This document shows, one piece after another, positions 50,815-59,846 of a DNA stretch of 64,000 bases; positions within the stretch are counted from its first letter, which is position 1, and each line of letters opens with the position of its first letter. Position numbers and translations under genes: made by a program. The stretch covers positions 1 to 64,000 of the forward strand of contig JAIOTZ010000245.1 of NCBI GenBank assembly GCA_023374045.1, in the 5' to 3' direction. This stretch comes from Limonium bicolor. Lineage: Eukaryota; Streptophyta; Magnoliopsida; Caryophyllales; Plumbaginaceae. The notes below the pieces were generated by a model, which had not been told where the DNA came from, ran no database searches, and saw only the letters and a program-made list of their open reading frames with translations.

Positions 50815-50842
50815 GGCTCTACCCCCCTTAAAAGGGGTACGC
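50815..50842 (-). promoter_or_regulatory. Second polypurine-like tract of element D
   Basis: Sense CCCCTTTTAAGGGGGGTAGAG, almost the same as the PPT 270 bp downstream, just after the chromodomain stop. E1 has a second copy as well, 1.3 kb from its PPT. A role as an extra plus-strand priming site is only inferred. Confidence 0.55.
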
Positions 50843-50865
50843 CCCGTACCCTATACACATAAGGA

Positions 50866-51150
50866 CTAAGAAGTAAACAATGACGGGTACTTCGCCTTCA
50901 TCTTATCTTCCAGCTCCCAAGTGGCCTCCTCAACGTCCTGGTTAGACCAAAGAACTTTCACCAGTCTCACAGACTTATGGCGAGTGTCTCGAGTCTTAGT
51001 GTCCAGAATCCGTACCGGAGTCTCCACTGATCGCATGGTCGGCTCTAAAGTTAGCCTCTCAGGCTGAAGCACATGAGACGGATGAGACATATACTTCTTC
51101 AACTGGGACACATGAAATACATCATGTACCTTGCCCAGCTCGGCGGGTAG
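50866..51150 (-). CDS. Chromodomain at the C-terminus of D integrase
   Basis: After the in-frame stop at 51151-51153, the same frame continues with LPAEL and VHDVFHVSQLKKYM, then the chromodomain core: PVRILDTKTR, VRLVKVLWSNQDVEEATWE and a final KYPSLFTS before the stop at 50866. This is the chromovirus integrase tail that in related elements directs insertion to chromatin marked by histone methylation. Tekay/Del-type elements carry this kind of tail. It is separated from the catalytic integrase only by one TGA, so translation in this copy would need readthrough. Confidence 0.8.
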   Translation of the reverse strand, partial: LPAELGKVHDVFHVSQLKKYMSHPSHVLQPERLTLEPTMRSVETPVRILDTKTRDTRHKSVRLVKVLWSNQDVEEATWELEDKMKAKYPSLFTS

Positions 51151-52011
51151 TCAGTCTATAGCTACCGGGCCGATCCGCTCCGTCACAACATAAGGCCCCA
51201 CATACTTTGGGCTCAACTTGCCTTTCTGGCCAAAACGAAACACTCCCTTCATGGGGGATACTCTCAAAAATACCTGATCGCCCACGGCGAACTCCAGGTC
51301 ACGTCTGCGCACATCTGCGTACGACTTCTGTCTATCCTGAGCTGCTTTCATATTATCCCTGATCTGGCGAACTTCTGCCTGAACTTGCTCAAGATACTCT
51401 GGTCCTATAATGACCGTCTCACTCGACTCATCCCAGCATAATGGTGTGCGGCATGGTCTACCGTACAATGCCTGGAAGGGAGACATCTTGATCGATGCAT
51501 GATAACTGTTGTTGTAACTAAACTCGACCAGATGTAACTTATCAATCCAGCTGGTCTGAAAATCAAGTGCACATGCACGTAGCATATCCTCAAGTGTCTG
51601 TATGGTGCGCTCACTCTGACCATCGGTCTGTGGATGAAAAGCCGTGCTCAATTTCAGTTCAGTACCTAGTGCCTCTCGTGTAGACTTCCAATATCTGGAT
51701 AAGAATCTGGTATCTCTGTCAGATACTATCGTCTTTGGTACACCATGATGTCTTACAATCTCTTTATCAAAAAGTTCTGCCAATCTTGCCACTTTCCAAG
51801 TGTCCTTCATCGGAATGAATCGAGACACCTTGGTCAGTCGGTCTACCACAACCCAAATCATGTTCAGACCTCCCCTTGTAGGCGGAAGCCCTACCACGAA
51901 GTCCATAGATATGTCATGGAACTTCCACTCCGGCACTGGCATTGGCTGCACCATACCACCAGGCCGTCGGTGCTCAAACTTGACTTTCTGACAAGTGAGA
52001 CACCTCAACAC
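51151..52011 (-). CDS. Integrase of element D
   Basis: 286 codons open in one frame. The last part of the zinc finger (LRCLTCQ) is followed by the catalytic core with Asp37 (HDISMDFV), Asp98 ([10 protein letters not shown]) and Glu134 ([10 protein letters not shown]), giving the D,D(35)E spacing of active integrases. The C-terminal [11 protein letters not shown] segment follows. The upstream finger residues ([12 protein letters not shown]) are in the preceding frame, so one base has been lost at about 52012 (VSD-M-C-stop where the family continues into VLRCLTC). A TGA at 51151-51153 cuts off the chromodomain. The protein would splice cDNA into host DNA; this copy could act only if frameshifting and readthrough occurred. 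Confidence 0.9.
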   Translation of the reverse strand: MLRCLTCQKVKFEHRRPGGMVQPMPVPEWKFHDISMDFVVGLPPTRGGLNMIWVVVDRLTKVSRFIPMKDTWKVARLAELFDKEIVRHHGVPKTIVSDRDTRFLSRYWKSTREALGTELKLSTAFHPQTDGQSERTIQTLEDMLRACALDFQTSWIDKLHLVEFSYNNSYHASIKMSPFQALYGRPCRTPLCWDESSETVIIGPEYLEQVQAEVRQIRDNMKAAQDRQKSYADVRRRDLEFAVGDQVFLRVSPMKGVFRFGQKGKLSPKYVGPYVVTERIGPVAID

Positions 52012-54241
52012 ATATCACTCACATCCTTTTTCATTCCAGCCCACCAGAAGTATCTTTTCATACCTTTATACATCTTTGAAGCTCCGGGGTGAATCGAAGT
52101 ATTAGAACAGTGGGATTCACTCAATATGCGCTCCTTCAGCTTAGCGCTACTCCTGGGTATACACAATCTGCCATTAAGCCTAATCAGGTCATCCTCGTGG
52201 AGTCTGAAGTCGTACTTCTGACCCTCGAATGTGCCATCAATAAGCTTCTGTCTAATCTCCATCATGTACTGATCCGTCATCTGAGCACTCCGCACCTCTT
52301 CAACCAAGCCAGTATGAGAGACTAGCGAATGGAGAGAGTGTGCTCGGCGACTCAATGCGTCAGCTACCACATTTGCCTTACCCTCTTTGTACTGTAAATT
52401 GATGTCATAATCATTCAGAAACTCAACCCACCTTCTTTGCCTCATGTTCAGCTCTTTCTGAGTGAACAAGTATTTCAAGCTCTTGTGGTCAGAATAAATC
52501 GTCACACTTACCCCATATAAATGATGTCGCCATATCTTCAATGCGAAGACAATGGCCCCCAATTCTAAGTCGTGGGTAGGGTAGTTCTCTTCATGCTTCT
52601 TCAGCTGTCGGGAGGCGTAAGCCACGACCTTCCCGTGTTGCATCAACACACAACCCATACCCCTGCCTGATGCGTCGCAATAGACCTCGAAACCATCTGG
52701 ACCGTCTGGTAATGTCAGAACCGGTGCAGATGTCAGAGCATCCTTGAGACTCGCGAAAGCCCTCTCACAGTCGACTGTCCACTCGAATGGTGCATCTTTC
52801 TTCATCAAGGAAGTCATCGGCTTCGAGACACTGGAGAAGTCCTTCACAAATCTCCTATAGTAACCTGCCAGACCGAGGAAGCTCCTGATGTCGGTGACTG
52901 TCTTCGGCCTAGGCCAGGTGCGCACTGCATCTATCTTTGCCGGATCAACAGCGATCCCGGCCTCAGAAATCACATGTCCAAGGAATGATACTTGGTTCAA
53001 CCAAAATTCACACTTAGAAAATTTAGCATACAGCTGATTCTTTCTCAATGTTTGCAATACATCTCTCAGGTGGCTTTCATGCTCACCTCTCGATTTCGAA
53101 TACACAAGTATGTCATCGATGAAGACTACCACTGATTTGTCCAACTGATCTTGGAACAAACGGTTCATTAAGTCCATGAACTTTGCTGGTGCATTCGATA
53201 AGCCAAATGGCATAACTGTGAACTCATAATGCCCATACCTCGTTCTGAAAGCTGTCTTCTCGATATCACTGTCACGGATGGCAATCTGATGGTATCCGGA
53301 ACGTAAGTCTATCTTGGAGAATACTGATGCTCCCTTGAGCTGATCAAATAGATCGTCGATGCGTGGTAAGGGGTAACGGTTCTTCACCGTAACAGCATTC
53401 AGCTCCCGATAATCAATACACAGGCGGAGGCTACCGTCCTTCTTCTTCACGAAGAGGACCGGCGCTCCCCATGGTGAAACACTAGGGCGGATAAAGCCCT
53501 TGTCGAGTAGGTCTCTCAGCTGCTCCTTGAGCTCTGTCATCTCTGCTGGAGCCATACGATAAGGTGCTTTCGCAATGGGTCCAGTGCCCGGTACTAAGTC
53601 GATCTCAAACTCAACCTCTCGTGCTGGCGGCATGCCCGGCAGTTCCTTAGGAAATACATCAGGAAACTCCGACACTACCGGCACATCTGGGCTAAACTCA
53701 GGGTCTCTCTCTATGTCCTGGACATAGCAGAGGTATACATCACTCCCTCGTCGTAACTCACGATACATGGCCATGGCGGTGATGATCTGTGTCGAAGGCT
53801 CCCTGGGCCTCTGACGGTAAGATATGGTAACCCCAGATGGACTCCGAAGAAGCAGTCGATGCTCGGCACACAGGATTCTGCCCTTGTACCGCTCCAACCA
53901 GTTCATCCCGACAATCACATCAAATCCGAGTCCGTCGAACTCTATCAGGTCGATCGGGAACTCTTCACCTCTGATTCGTACAACGACATCTCGGTGGTAG
54001 CGGGTACACCTGATCCGCTCTTTTGATGGAAGAGTGACCAAGAAGTCTGGCATCTCCTCTCCATTTAACCCCAGCCTCTTCGCAAAAGATAGCGAAACAA
54101 ATGTGTGTGAGGCTCCAGAGTCGAACAAGATCGATGCATCCACGCCATTCACTGAAAAGGTACCGGTGAGGATTGTGCCGCTCTTGCCGGCTTCTGCCTC
54201 ATTGCAGACACTCAGTGTACCTCCCGTTCCGAGTGCACAGC
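52005..54241 (-). CDS. Protease-reverse transcriptase-RNase H of element D
   Basis: Uninterrupted frame. Numbering from the GTG at 54152: protease DSGAS with catalytic Asp11, RT with [11 protein letters not shown] (~252-261), [20 protein letters not shown] (~314-322) and the FIDD active site (~344-347); RNase H with Asp493 (YCDAS), Glu530, Asp555 (YSDHKSL) and Asp598 (VVADALSRR); then the start of the integrase zinc finger. The frame is open upstream of 54152 to a TAG near 54260 without a suitable ATG. An AATTAG acceptor lets it begin at 54241 in phase with the last gag exon. It therefore looks expressed as a spliced Gag-Pol fusion. It makes double-stranded cDNA from element RNA. The frame is lost at about 52012. 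Confidence 0.93.
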
Positions 54242-54306
54242 CTAATTCATTGGCAAACTAATAAGTACTGGGTAACAACACGATTAATATACTTCAATAA
54301 CTCCAC

Positions 54307-54312
54307 TTTATT
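54307..54312 (-). terminator. AATAAA polyadenylation signal after the AlkB frame
   Basis: Sense AATGAATAAAGTGG lies ~112 nt downstream of the AlkB stop and ~66 nt upstream of the pol acceptor. It fits a near-upstream poly(A) element that would make AlkB an alternative terminal exon. Usage is not shown by sequence alone. Confidence 0.5.
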
Positions 54313-54423
54313 CATTAATACTTCCTTTTTACAACTTGTTGGTTTACATGGTTGATACAACTTAACACATACATAACTTCCTTAACATATACTGGCTTAA
54401 CGCATTACAAAAGTATACAAGGT

Positions 54424-55174
54424 TTAGAACTGTCTGAAGGTCAAATTCAAACGTCCGGGTTTCATGTGTGTGGCATTGATCACTGCCGACGGTGCGGTAT
54501 TCAGTTTGATCTTCCTGATGCCATGATATAGCATCCTTGACTGCCCACCCATGATTAGTACATCTCCTGACTTCAACATTAACTTCCTTGCGAGATCAGC
54601 ACGCTTCTGCTCGCCATATACAAATACTGCGGTATCACCAATGGACCAAGACACCACGGGTACTCCCTTACTCAGAGACTCGGGTGACTCGTCCTTATCT
54701 TGGTGTAAACCTAACCGTCCACCTTTCTGGTAGAAGTTCACAATACACAAATCTGCTTCTACATTTGGAATTGAATCCGTTTCAACTTGTTGAGCAATTC
54801 CCACGGCGTGATTAACGACCGCACGGAACTCCTCAGGTATACTTGGTACCGTTGCTCCATCTTCAGCTCGCACTTCTTGATATGACTTGGTGTAAGGGTT
54901 CCAGTCCTTACCCATGCACATCATCTTCAATTGCATTCTTGATCCATTCGGATATTCAGGTGTGTAGAAACCTCCAGGTTTAGCTCCAAGTTCGTCGCGC
55001 TGATATGGACTTGTGCTTCCGGTGTCAGGTATCCACTTAAGAGTATCATACCTGGCTGGATAACCTGACATTGCTCCATTGGAAAGTCGGTGATGTTGAT
55101 GGTGGTCTCTTCAGGGTTTGGTGTGGGTGGGATTGGATAACATATATTGAAGGTTCCTTTCAGTTTAGAATTAT
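54424..55174 (-). CDS. AlkB-family Fe(II)/2-oxoglutarate dioxygenase (ALKBH1-like) inside element D
   Basis: The frame from the ATG at 55071 gives 215 residues. Visible motifs: PGGFYTPEY (~32-40), MMCMGKDWNP (~50-59), CIVNFYQKGGRLGLHQDKDE (109-128) with iron ligands His123 and Asp125, SWSIGDTAVF (~141-150), SGDVLIMGG (~168-176), third iron ligand His183 in MLYHG, and PGRLNLTFRQF (205-215) with the 2-oxoglutarate arginines Arg207 and Arg213. These match plant ALKBH1-type proteins, which oxidatively demethylate nucleic acid bases. Upstream, an open stretch from an ATTAG acceptor (exon start 55174) reads TFNICYPIPP and EETTINITDFP, which looks like the domain's N-terminal part. It is one base out of frame at about 55080, so this copy either lost a base or starts at 55071. 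The frame lies between gag and pol on the element's strand. The substrate is unknown; element RNA or cDNA is a guess. Confidence 0.9.
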
Positions 55175-55292
55175 CTAATTAGGTGTCTTTCACACTATAC
55201 TTTAACTCCTTACTCACATGGTAATACACTTGAACTCATTAATACACATAAGCATGAAATGCGGTATGCAATCACTTATTACAATCAACAGT

Positions 55293-55645
55293 TTAGGCGG
55301 TACCTGGTCTAGAAGAGGGCCCTGGCGCCTCAGACCGGTCCACCACATTCAGGGTGGCCTTGCTAGGTCCCGACCCTTTCCCCTTCTGGGAATCAGTATG
55401 CCTCTGATCAGTGGGTGGCTGGTTAGCCGTCTTCGGGCCATCAATAGCTGCTGTGGCCTTACCCTTCCACTGCCCCTTGGGCTTGTTGACTCTGCTGTTG
55501 GGGTTCCGGTAACACTCGTGGTCACGGTGGCCCCACTTCTCGCAGTATCGACACTGCACCTCATTTCCCTTGCAGTCCTTGCCGGGGTGGTCTCCATTGC
55601 ACCACTTACAGTAATAGTGGCGCTCCGGTCCAGAGCCCGTGCTAG
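55293..55645 (-). CDS. D gag exon 3: zinc knuckles
   Basis: Starts at 55645 after the TTAGCAG acceptor. Contains two knuckles: CKWCNGDHPGKDC (CX2CX3HX4C) and CRYCEKWGHRDHEC (CX2CX4HX4C), followed by a basic, Pro/Gly-rich tail. The nucleocapsid part binds element RNA and helps packaging and strand transfer. It ends either at the stop 55293-55295 or at the phase-1 donor at 55304. The first 19 residues of the open frame that starts at 55664 are intron-derived if the splice is used. Confidence 0.85.
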
Positions 55646-55728
55646 CTGCTAACACAATACACACTCAGTACTTACTTCACAACTTACCAACACACACATC
55701 AACTTATTACACATGATTAAACAATTAC
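55646..55728 (-). other. Predicted gag intron 2, 83 bp
   Basis: Donor AAGG|GTAATTG and acceptor GTTAGCAG|CT. Exon 2 ends in phase 1 and exon 3 supplies the remaining two bases, so the capsid-side linker runs into the zinc knuckles. AT-rich. Without removal, the frame of exon 2 ends at 55649 before the knuckles. Confidence 0.65.
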
Positions 55729-55993
55729 CCTTTGGTGGGTAAGAGCGTAGGGGCTTCGCCGCATAAGCATATGTGAGCTTCAGTGGCTCCTCAGCGGTGG
55801 TGGTTTGGGCTTGGCCCTTGTCACCCTGGTGCTGACTCTTCTGGGGCTGGGAATAAGGTTTCTTCTTCTTCTTCTTTCCTCCCCCATACCCCTGCGAACT
55901 CTGGCCCTCGCTCGTGGCCTTGCGCTTGTGCGCATTCTCCTCGTCCCTCAGACGGACGGTGATCTCCACCTTAGCAGCGGCATGATAGCACTC
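55729..55993 (-). CDS. D gag exon 2
   Basis: Begins at 55993 with ECYHAAAKVEITVRLRDEE, the continuation of the capsid domain after TTLQ in exon 1. A lysine-rich stretch (GGGKKKKKKPYSQPQ) and a linker follow, up to PPKG at 55729. The join to exon 1 is in phase 0. The Lys-rich part probably contacts nucleic acid. Confidence 0.8.
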
Positions 55994-56098
55994 CTGAATT
56001 TAGGATGATTAGTCATGCCCCGCAATACATACTCACAAACTCACATTATTACTCACTTGTAGACTATACATATTCACATCACTCTTTATTTAAATTAC
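55994..56098 (-). other. Predicted gag intron 1, 105 bp
   Basis: Donor TTGCAG|GTAATTT, acceptor AAATTCAG|GAG, and a good branch-site candidate TGACTAATC ~20 nt before the acceptor. It contains in-frame stops (GTA ATT TAA at once) and is AT-rich compared with the exons. Removing it restores the capsid motif across the junction. Confidence 0.75.
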
Positions 56099-56773
56099 CT
56101 GCAAGGTAGTATACTCAGCTGGCCCCATCCCATAGCGAAGACGGTGGCTGAGACCGTTGTAGAAACGGTTTACCAGCACCCGGTTCGAGTATCCCAGGTC
56201 CGGTAACAGGTGGACTAGGCCGGTGAAGGCGGTGTAATACTCATCAACCGACACCTTGTCCCCCTGCCTCAGACTATCCAGCTCCAGGCGCTTGGCCTCT
56301 TGAACGTGCACGGGGTAGTATTTGGCTCGCAGCAGAGCCGTGTACTCCCTCCAACCAAACTCAGGATCAGCCATCCTGTCCTCCTTCACCAACTTCCACC
56401 AACTCTGCGCCGTACCCTTCAAGTAATAGGCGGCAAGACGGACCTTAGCTTCAGCAGGTACTGCCAAGGTCTCGTAGGCGGTCTCCAGTTCGGAGATGTA
56501 CGCCTCCAACTTACGTGGGTCGGTCTCCCCATGGAATGAAGGGGGTCTCAAGTCTGCCAATGCCTTGACCCAGTTGGTCTCTCGTGGCGGTGGCGGTGGT
56601 GGTTGAACTCCGGGCATCTGCCCCTGCTGGATTGCAGCTACAAGCTGGGGTACCATCTGGGCCACAGCGGCTGCTACAGCCTCAGCCATAACCTGAGCCG
56701 TAGTGTTCTCGCCCTGGTCACCCCCAGTACTAGTACCACTTCCGCGGCCTCTACCGCGCGGTCTACCTGACAT
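56099..56773 (-). CDS. D gag exon 1: capsid domain
   Basis: ATG at 56773. An Arg/Gly-rich N-terminus (SGRPRGRGRG) is followed by an Ala-rich helix, a poly-Pro linker, then the retrotransposon gag core: PPSFHGETDPRKLEAYI (~78-94), YYLKGTAQSWWKLV (~116-129), EYTALLRAKYYP and LDSLRQGDKVSVDEYYTAF. Gag packages element RNA into cytoplasmic particles. The ATG follows directly after an acceptor-like AATACAG, so it may be the first codon after a leader intron. The frame ends nine bases past the predicted donor at 56099. It is intact in this copy. Confidence 0.9.
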
Positions 56774-56812
56774 CTGTATTCACATGAATATTCATTAGCA
56801 ATATGCTTACAC
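56774..56812 (-). promoter_or_regulatory. 3' splice-site-like motif directly before gag ATG
   Basis: Sense GCTAATGAATATTC...GAATACAG|ATG: a branch-like CTAAT and an AG that ends exactly at the start codon. It could pair with the LTR donor at 59840 to remove ~3.07 kb including the PBS. Confidence 0.45.
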
Positions 56813-56957
56813 ACTTATCGGCCCAACGATCGTAACGCTTCCCGACCATAAGGTATTTCCACACTTAGTTAGTGGTTAACCTTTCCATAACTGATCACTT
56901 AGGTAACTGTAGTTAGGTTTCCTAACTCGGTATATTCCTAAGCTCGGTATTCTAGTC

Positions 56958-56985
56958 ATCAGAGCGATACTTCGCTCTGATACCA
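56958..56985 (-). promoter_or_regulatory. D primer binding site (tRNA-iMet) inside a hairpin
   Basis: Sense TGGTATCAGAGC (56974-56985), five bases from the LTR end, complements initiator tRNA-Met. atcagagcga (56958-56967) and tcgctctgat (56972-56981) form a perfect 10-bp stem with a 4-nt loop that covers eight PBS bases. Confidence 0.92.
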
Positions 56986-59834
56986 CTTTTTGTAACACCC
57001 CTAATACGCACATGATACTAAATGTAATCGCAGCGGAATAAAACTAAACAGTAACTAACGCTTCGGTGCTACAACGCCGTCAACCACCCACGTGGTTGAC
57101 AAGGCAGAATAAATACAAATGTACCGGTCTGATGATCAGACTCCCGAGCGTAAAACGAAAACATAAATACATTATATACAATACCGAGTGTTTACATATC
57201 CTTCACTGTATAACATCACTGTAACTGCAACTACCAAAAGTATATAACGCCACAGGAGCACAGGCGCATCCCGGGCCAACATCCAAAAGTATACAAAGGT
57301 AACTACATCCTAGGATCTAAAGCCACTCCGCTTCTTCGATCCTCATCCTGCAGTATAAGAAATATGGATCCCCCGAGGGGGTCAGCAACCCTTGGCTGGT
57401 ATGGCTAACGCGCAGCCCATCGGCTACCGGGATACGCGCAGCTAATTGTCATGATAACATGGCATTTATTTTACATACATAACATAACTGGACATAACAT
57501 GGAGCGGGGCATCAGTAGTGCACAGCTCAATATCACATACACGGTGGATCTTAGTTCCACAATAACAAACCACAAGGGTCAATAACATAAGAGCCTAGAG
57601 AGTGATTCACCCTCATGTTAAGCTCGTTAAACACACTCATTACCGTTCTGTTAAGCGAACGAGTAACTTAAGTCACAGATGGTTCGGATTTAGTGACCCG
57701 AACACACCACACAAACACAGGTTCCCACTAAACCGATCATAAGTCAGAATAGGTAAGCTTTGGAAGAAGCTAGCGGGAGATCGAACGCCAAATTAAGGAG
57801 AACAATCTTAACAACATAAGAGTCGAATCTGATTCAGATATCTACTCTTAACTTACATGCATGACCGGATAACCGGATTCCTCACTCCCCAGTTAGCACT
57901 TGTTAGAAGTTCATGGTGGAACTTAACAACCAACACACAATAGGTGGTAAGTCATGTTAGACACACACAAGGGAAATGAGTCACAACATTACATCACAAC
58001 AATATGAACAACTGTAAACTCATTACATGTTTAAATCTTATAACGTCGTAAACACACAGAAAAACATACAACACACAAACCGGTGTAAACCGCTAGACAA
58101 CAGACTGCAAGAAAACCATACCTCGGTCCTTGCCTCGACTGGTTTCCACCTTGGAAGAATCCTAAACACATTAGTAACGTCGGTTAATTAACACACTAGT
58201 CCATTGTTAACATTATCTACTCAACACTAGTTTACTTTTACTTTACACTTGTTACAACTTTTCATCCTTTTATTTGTCTTTAAAACCCACCTAACATGTA
58301 TTATATAACCTTATTACATCATTACTAACCAACTACTATTTCTAGATAACAATTCCCATCTCAAAACAATAATTTTTTTTTTTTTTTTTCTGATTTAAAA
58401 CAGAGACATGTCCGGACCTGTGTCCGGACTTCCCAGGTTCGGACACTGTTCGCGACTGAAAAAAAATTTTCACCCGACAGGGCCTGTCCGAACCTCCACA
58501 TCCGGACGGTGGTTCGGACAAGGCATTATTCTCCAATTTCTAAGCCTTTATACACTTAACCAAATTTCTCCAAAGTCTCCAATACTTATAGTATCTTCTC
58601 CTTAAGTTCCTAAGTGATGTTCCATGCCTATATTAACCATTATATCGAGATATTCCTTCACACAACATTCATGAACTCATTTTCTAATTCCTTAAGCCTT
58701 TACTTATTTCTTCACAAAATTCCTAACACTTACAACATTTTACACTAGGTTTCTAAATGGTGTTTCTCACCTATGATAACTACTACCCCAAAATGTTTTC
58801 TCCTTATCTTAACATCATCTCTTAAGCATTATTTCTCACAACCAACTCCTTATGTCACTCTTGAGGTTCTTTTCCAAGTTTACACTTTCTTCTTATTTAC
58901 CAAAGTTTGCCTAAGTCTTTACCTAAGTCCCAAAATGCCTTTGGTACATACTAAAATCTCAAGCTCATGCCTAAGTCCTTGTTACATCCCAAATCACCTT
59001 AATGCATGTTTCTTACACAAGAACAACACTTAACCATTTTAAATACTCCTTAACTTATCAAACTCATTTTAACACTTAGAACTTCACATTTGTTACCCAA
59101 ATTTCGACATAGGTTCTCCTAGAACATTACTAAACCAAAACACCTTGTTTTTACCAACAAACAACCAAGAACACTAAAAATCCATCAAGCACTTATTATA
59201 CACAAACTTCACTCACAAAGCACTACATCACAATATAGTGCATAATTTAAATTGCATGGCACTTAGGCCCTTAAATGACATGGCTCTTAGGCCCTTAAAG
59301 TGCATAAATCATAAACACTGAATTTCCACAATGTATTTGCCTTTAACCTGCAATTACACTCAACAACACATATGCCTTTTACTAAGCTTTTGAGAACACT
59401 TTTCTAAGTCATTCCCATTGGCTCTTTAGGTAGTTTTAATAAGCATTTATAAGCTCATTCCTCCTAAGGCATTAAAACAACATTAGGTTAATAGATTTAC
59501 CTCTTTTGCAAAATAACTTCTTCCTTGTTTCCTTTAGAAACCGATAGAGTACTTGATTCTTTGACAAGTTCTAAACAATATACACACATTATAATGAGTA
59601 TTCAAGCTATAAGCTCCATCTCATTGTAAACCCTAGTTTTACATTGTTTCAAAAACATTAATGTAGTTGTTTTACCTTGCTCTTTGAAGAGAGTTTGAAT
59701 ATCTAGCAAGAGGACTCCACCTAGTCCATGAAGAGTTGGAATGAAGCTAGAACAAAGTCACATAAAAAGCTCCTTCAATATGTATTTTCGGACATGTCAA
59801 AAACAAGGAGGAAACTTGATTTTTGTTTGAGATT

Positions 59835-59846
59835 CCTTACCTAGAA
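59835..59846 (-). promoter_or_regulatory. 5' splice-site-like motif in D LTR leader
   Basis: Sense TTCTAG|GTAAGG with the intron side at 59840-59835. E1 has CTTCAAG|GTAAGG at the same place, so the site persists across families. It lies ~300 nt downstream of the predicted transcription start. Confidence 0.5.

Larger units (their letters stand above)
54242..55303 (-). other. Predicted alternative intron 3 of element D
   Basis: The donor CCAG|GTACCG (exon end 55304, phase 1) can pair with the acceptor CCTAATTAG|AT (exon start 55174, a 129-bp intron opening AlkB). It can also pair with GAATTAG|GC (exon start 54241, a 1062-bp intron skipping AlkB and opening pol). Both acceptors supply exactly the two bases needed to keep frame. 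If unspliced, gag stops at 55293-55295 three codons after the donor. This is inferred from sequence only. Confidence 0.55.

Noticed and set aside
54424..55174. A host ALKBH1 gene into which an LTR element inserted
   Set aside because: The frame lies inside one element flanked by its own gag and pol, on the same strand, and with an acceptor in phase with the gag donor. Both outer LTRs and the target duplication bracket the whole unit.
56974..56985. tRNA gene
   Set aside because: Only the 12 bases complementary to the initiator tRNA 3' end are present, at the place expected for a primer binding site.
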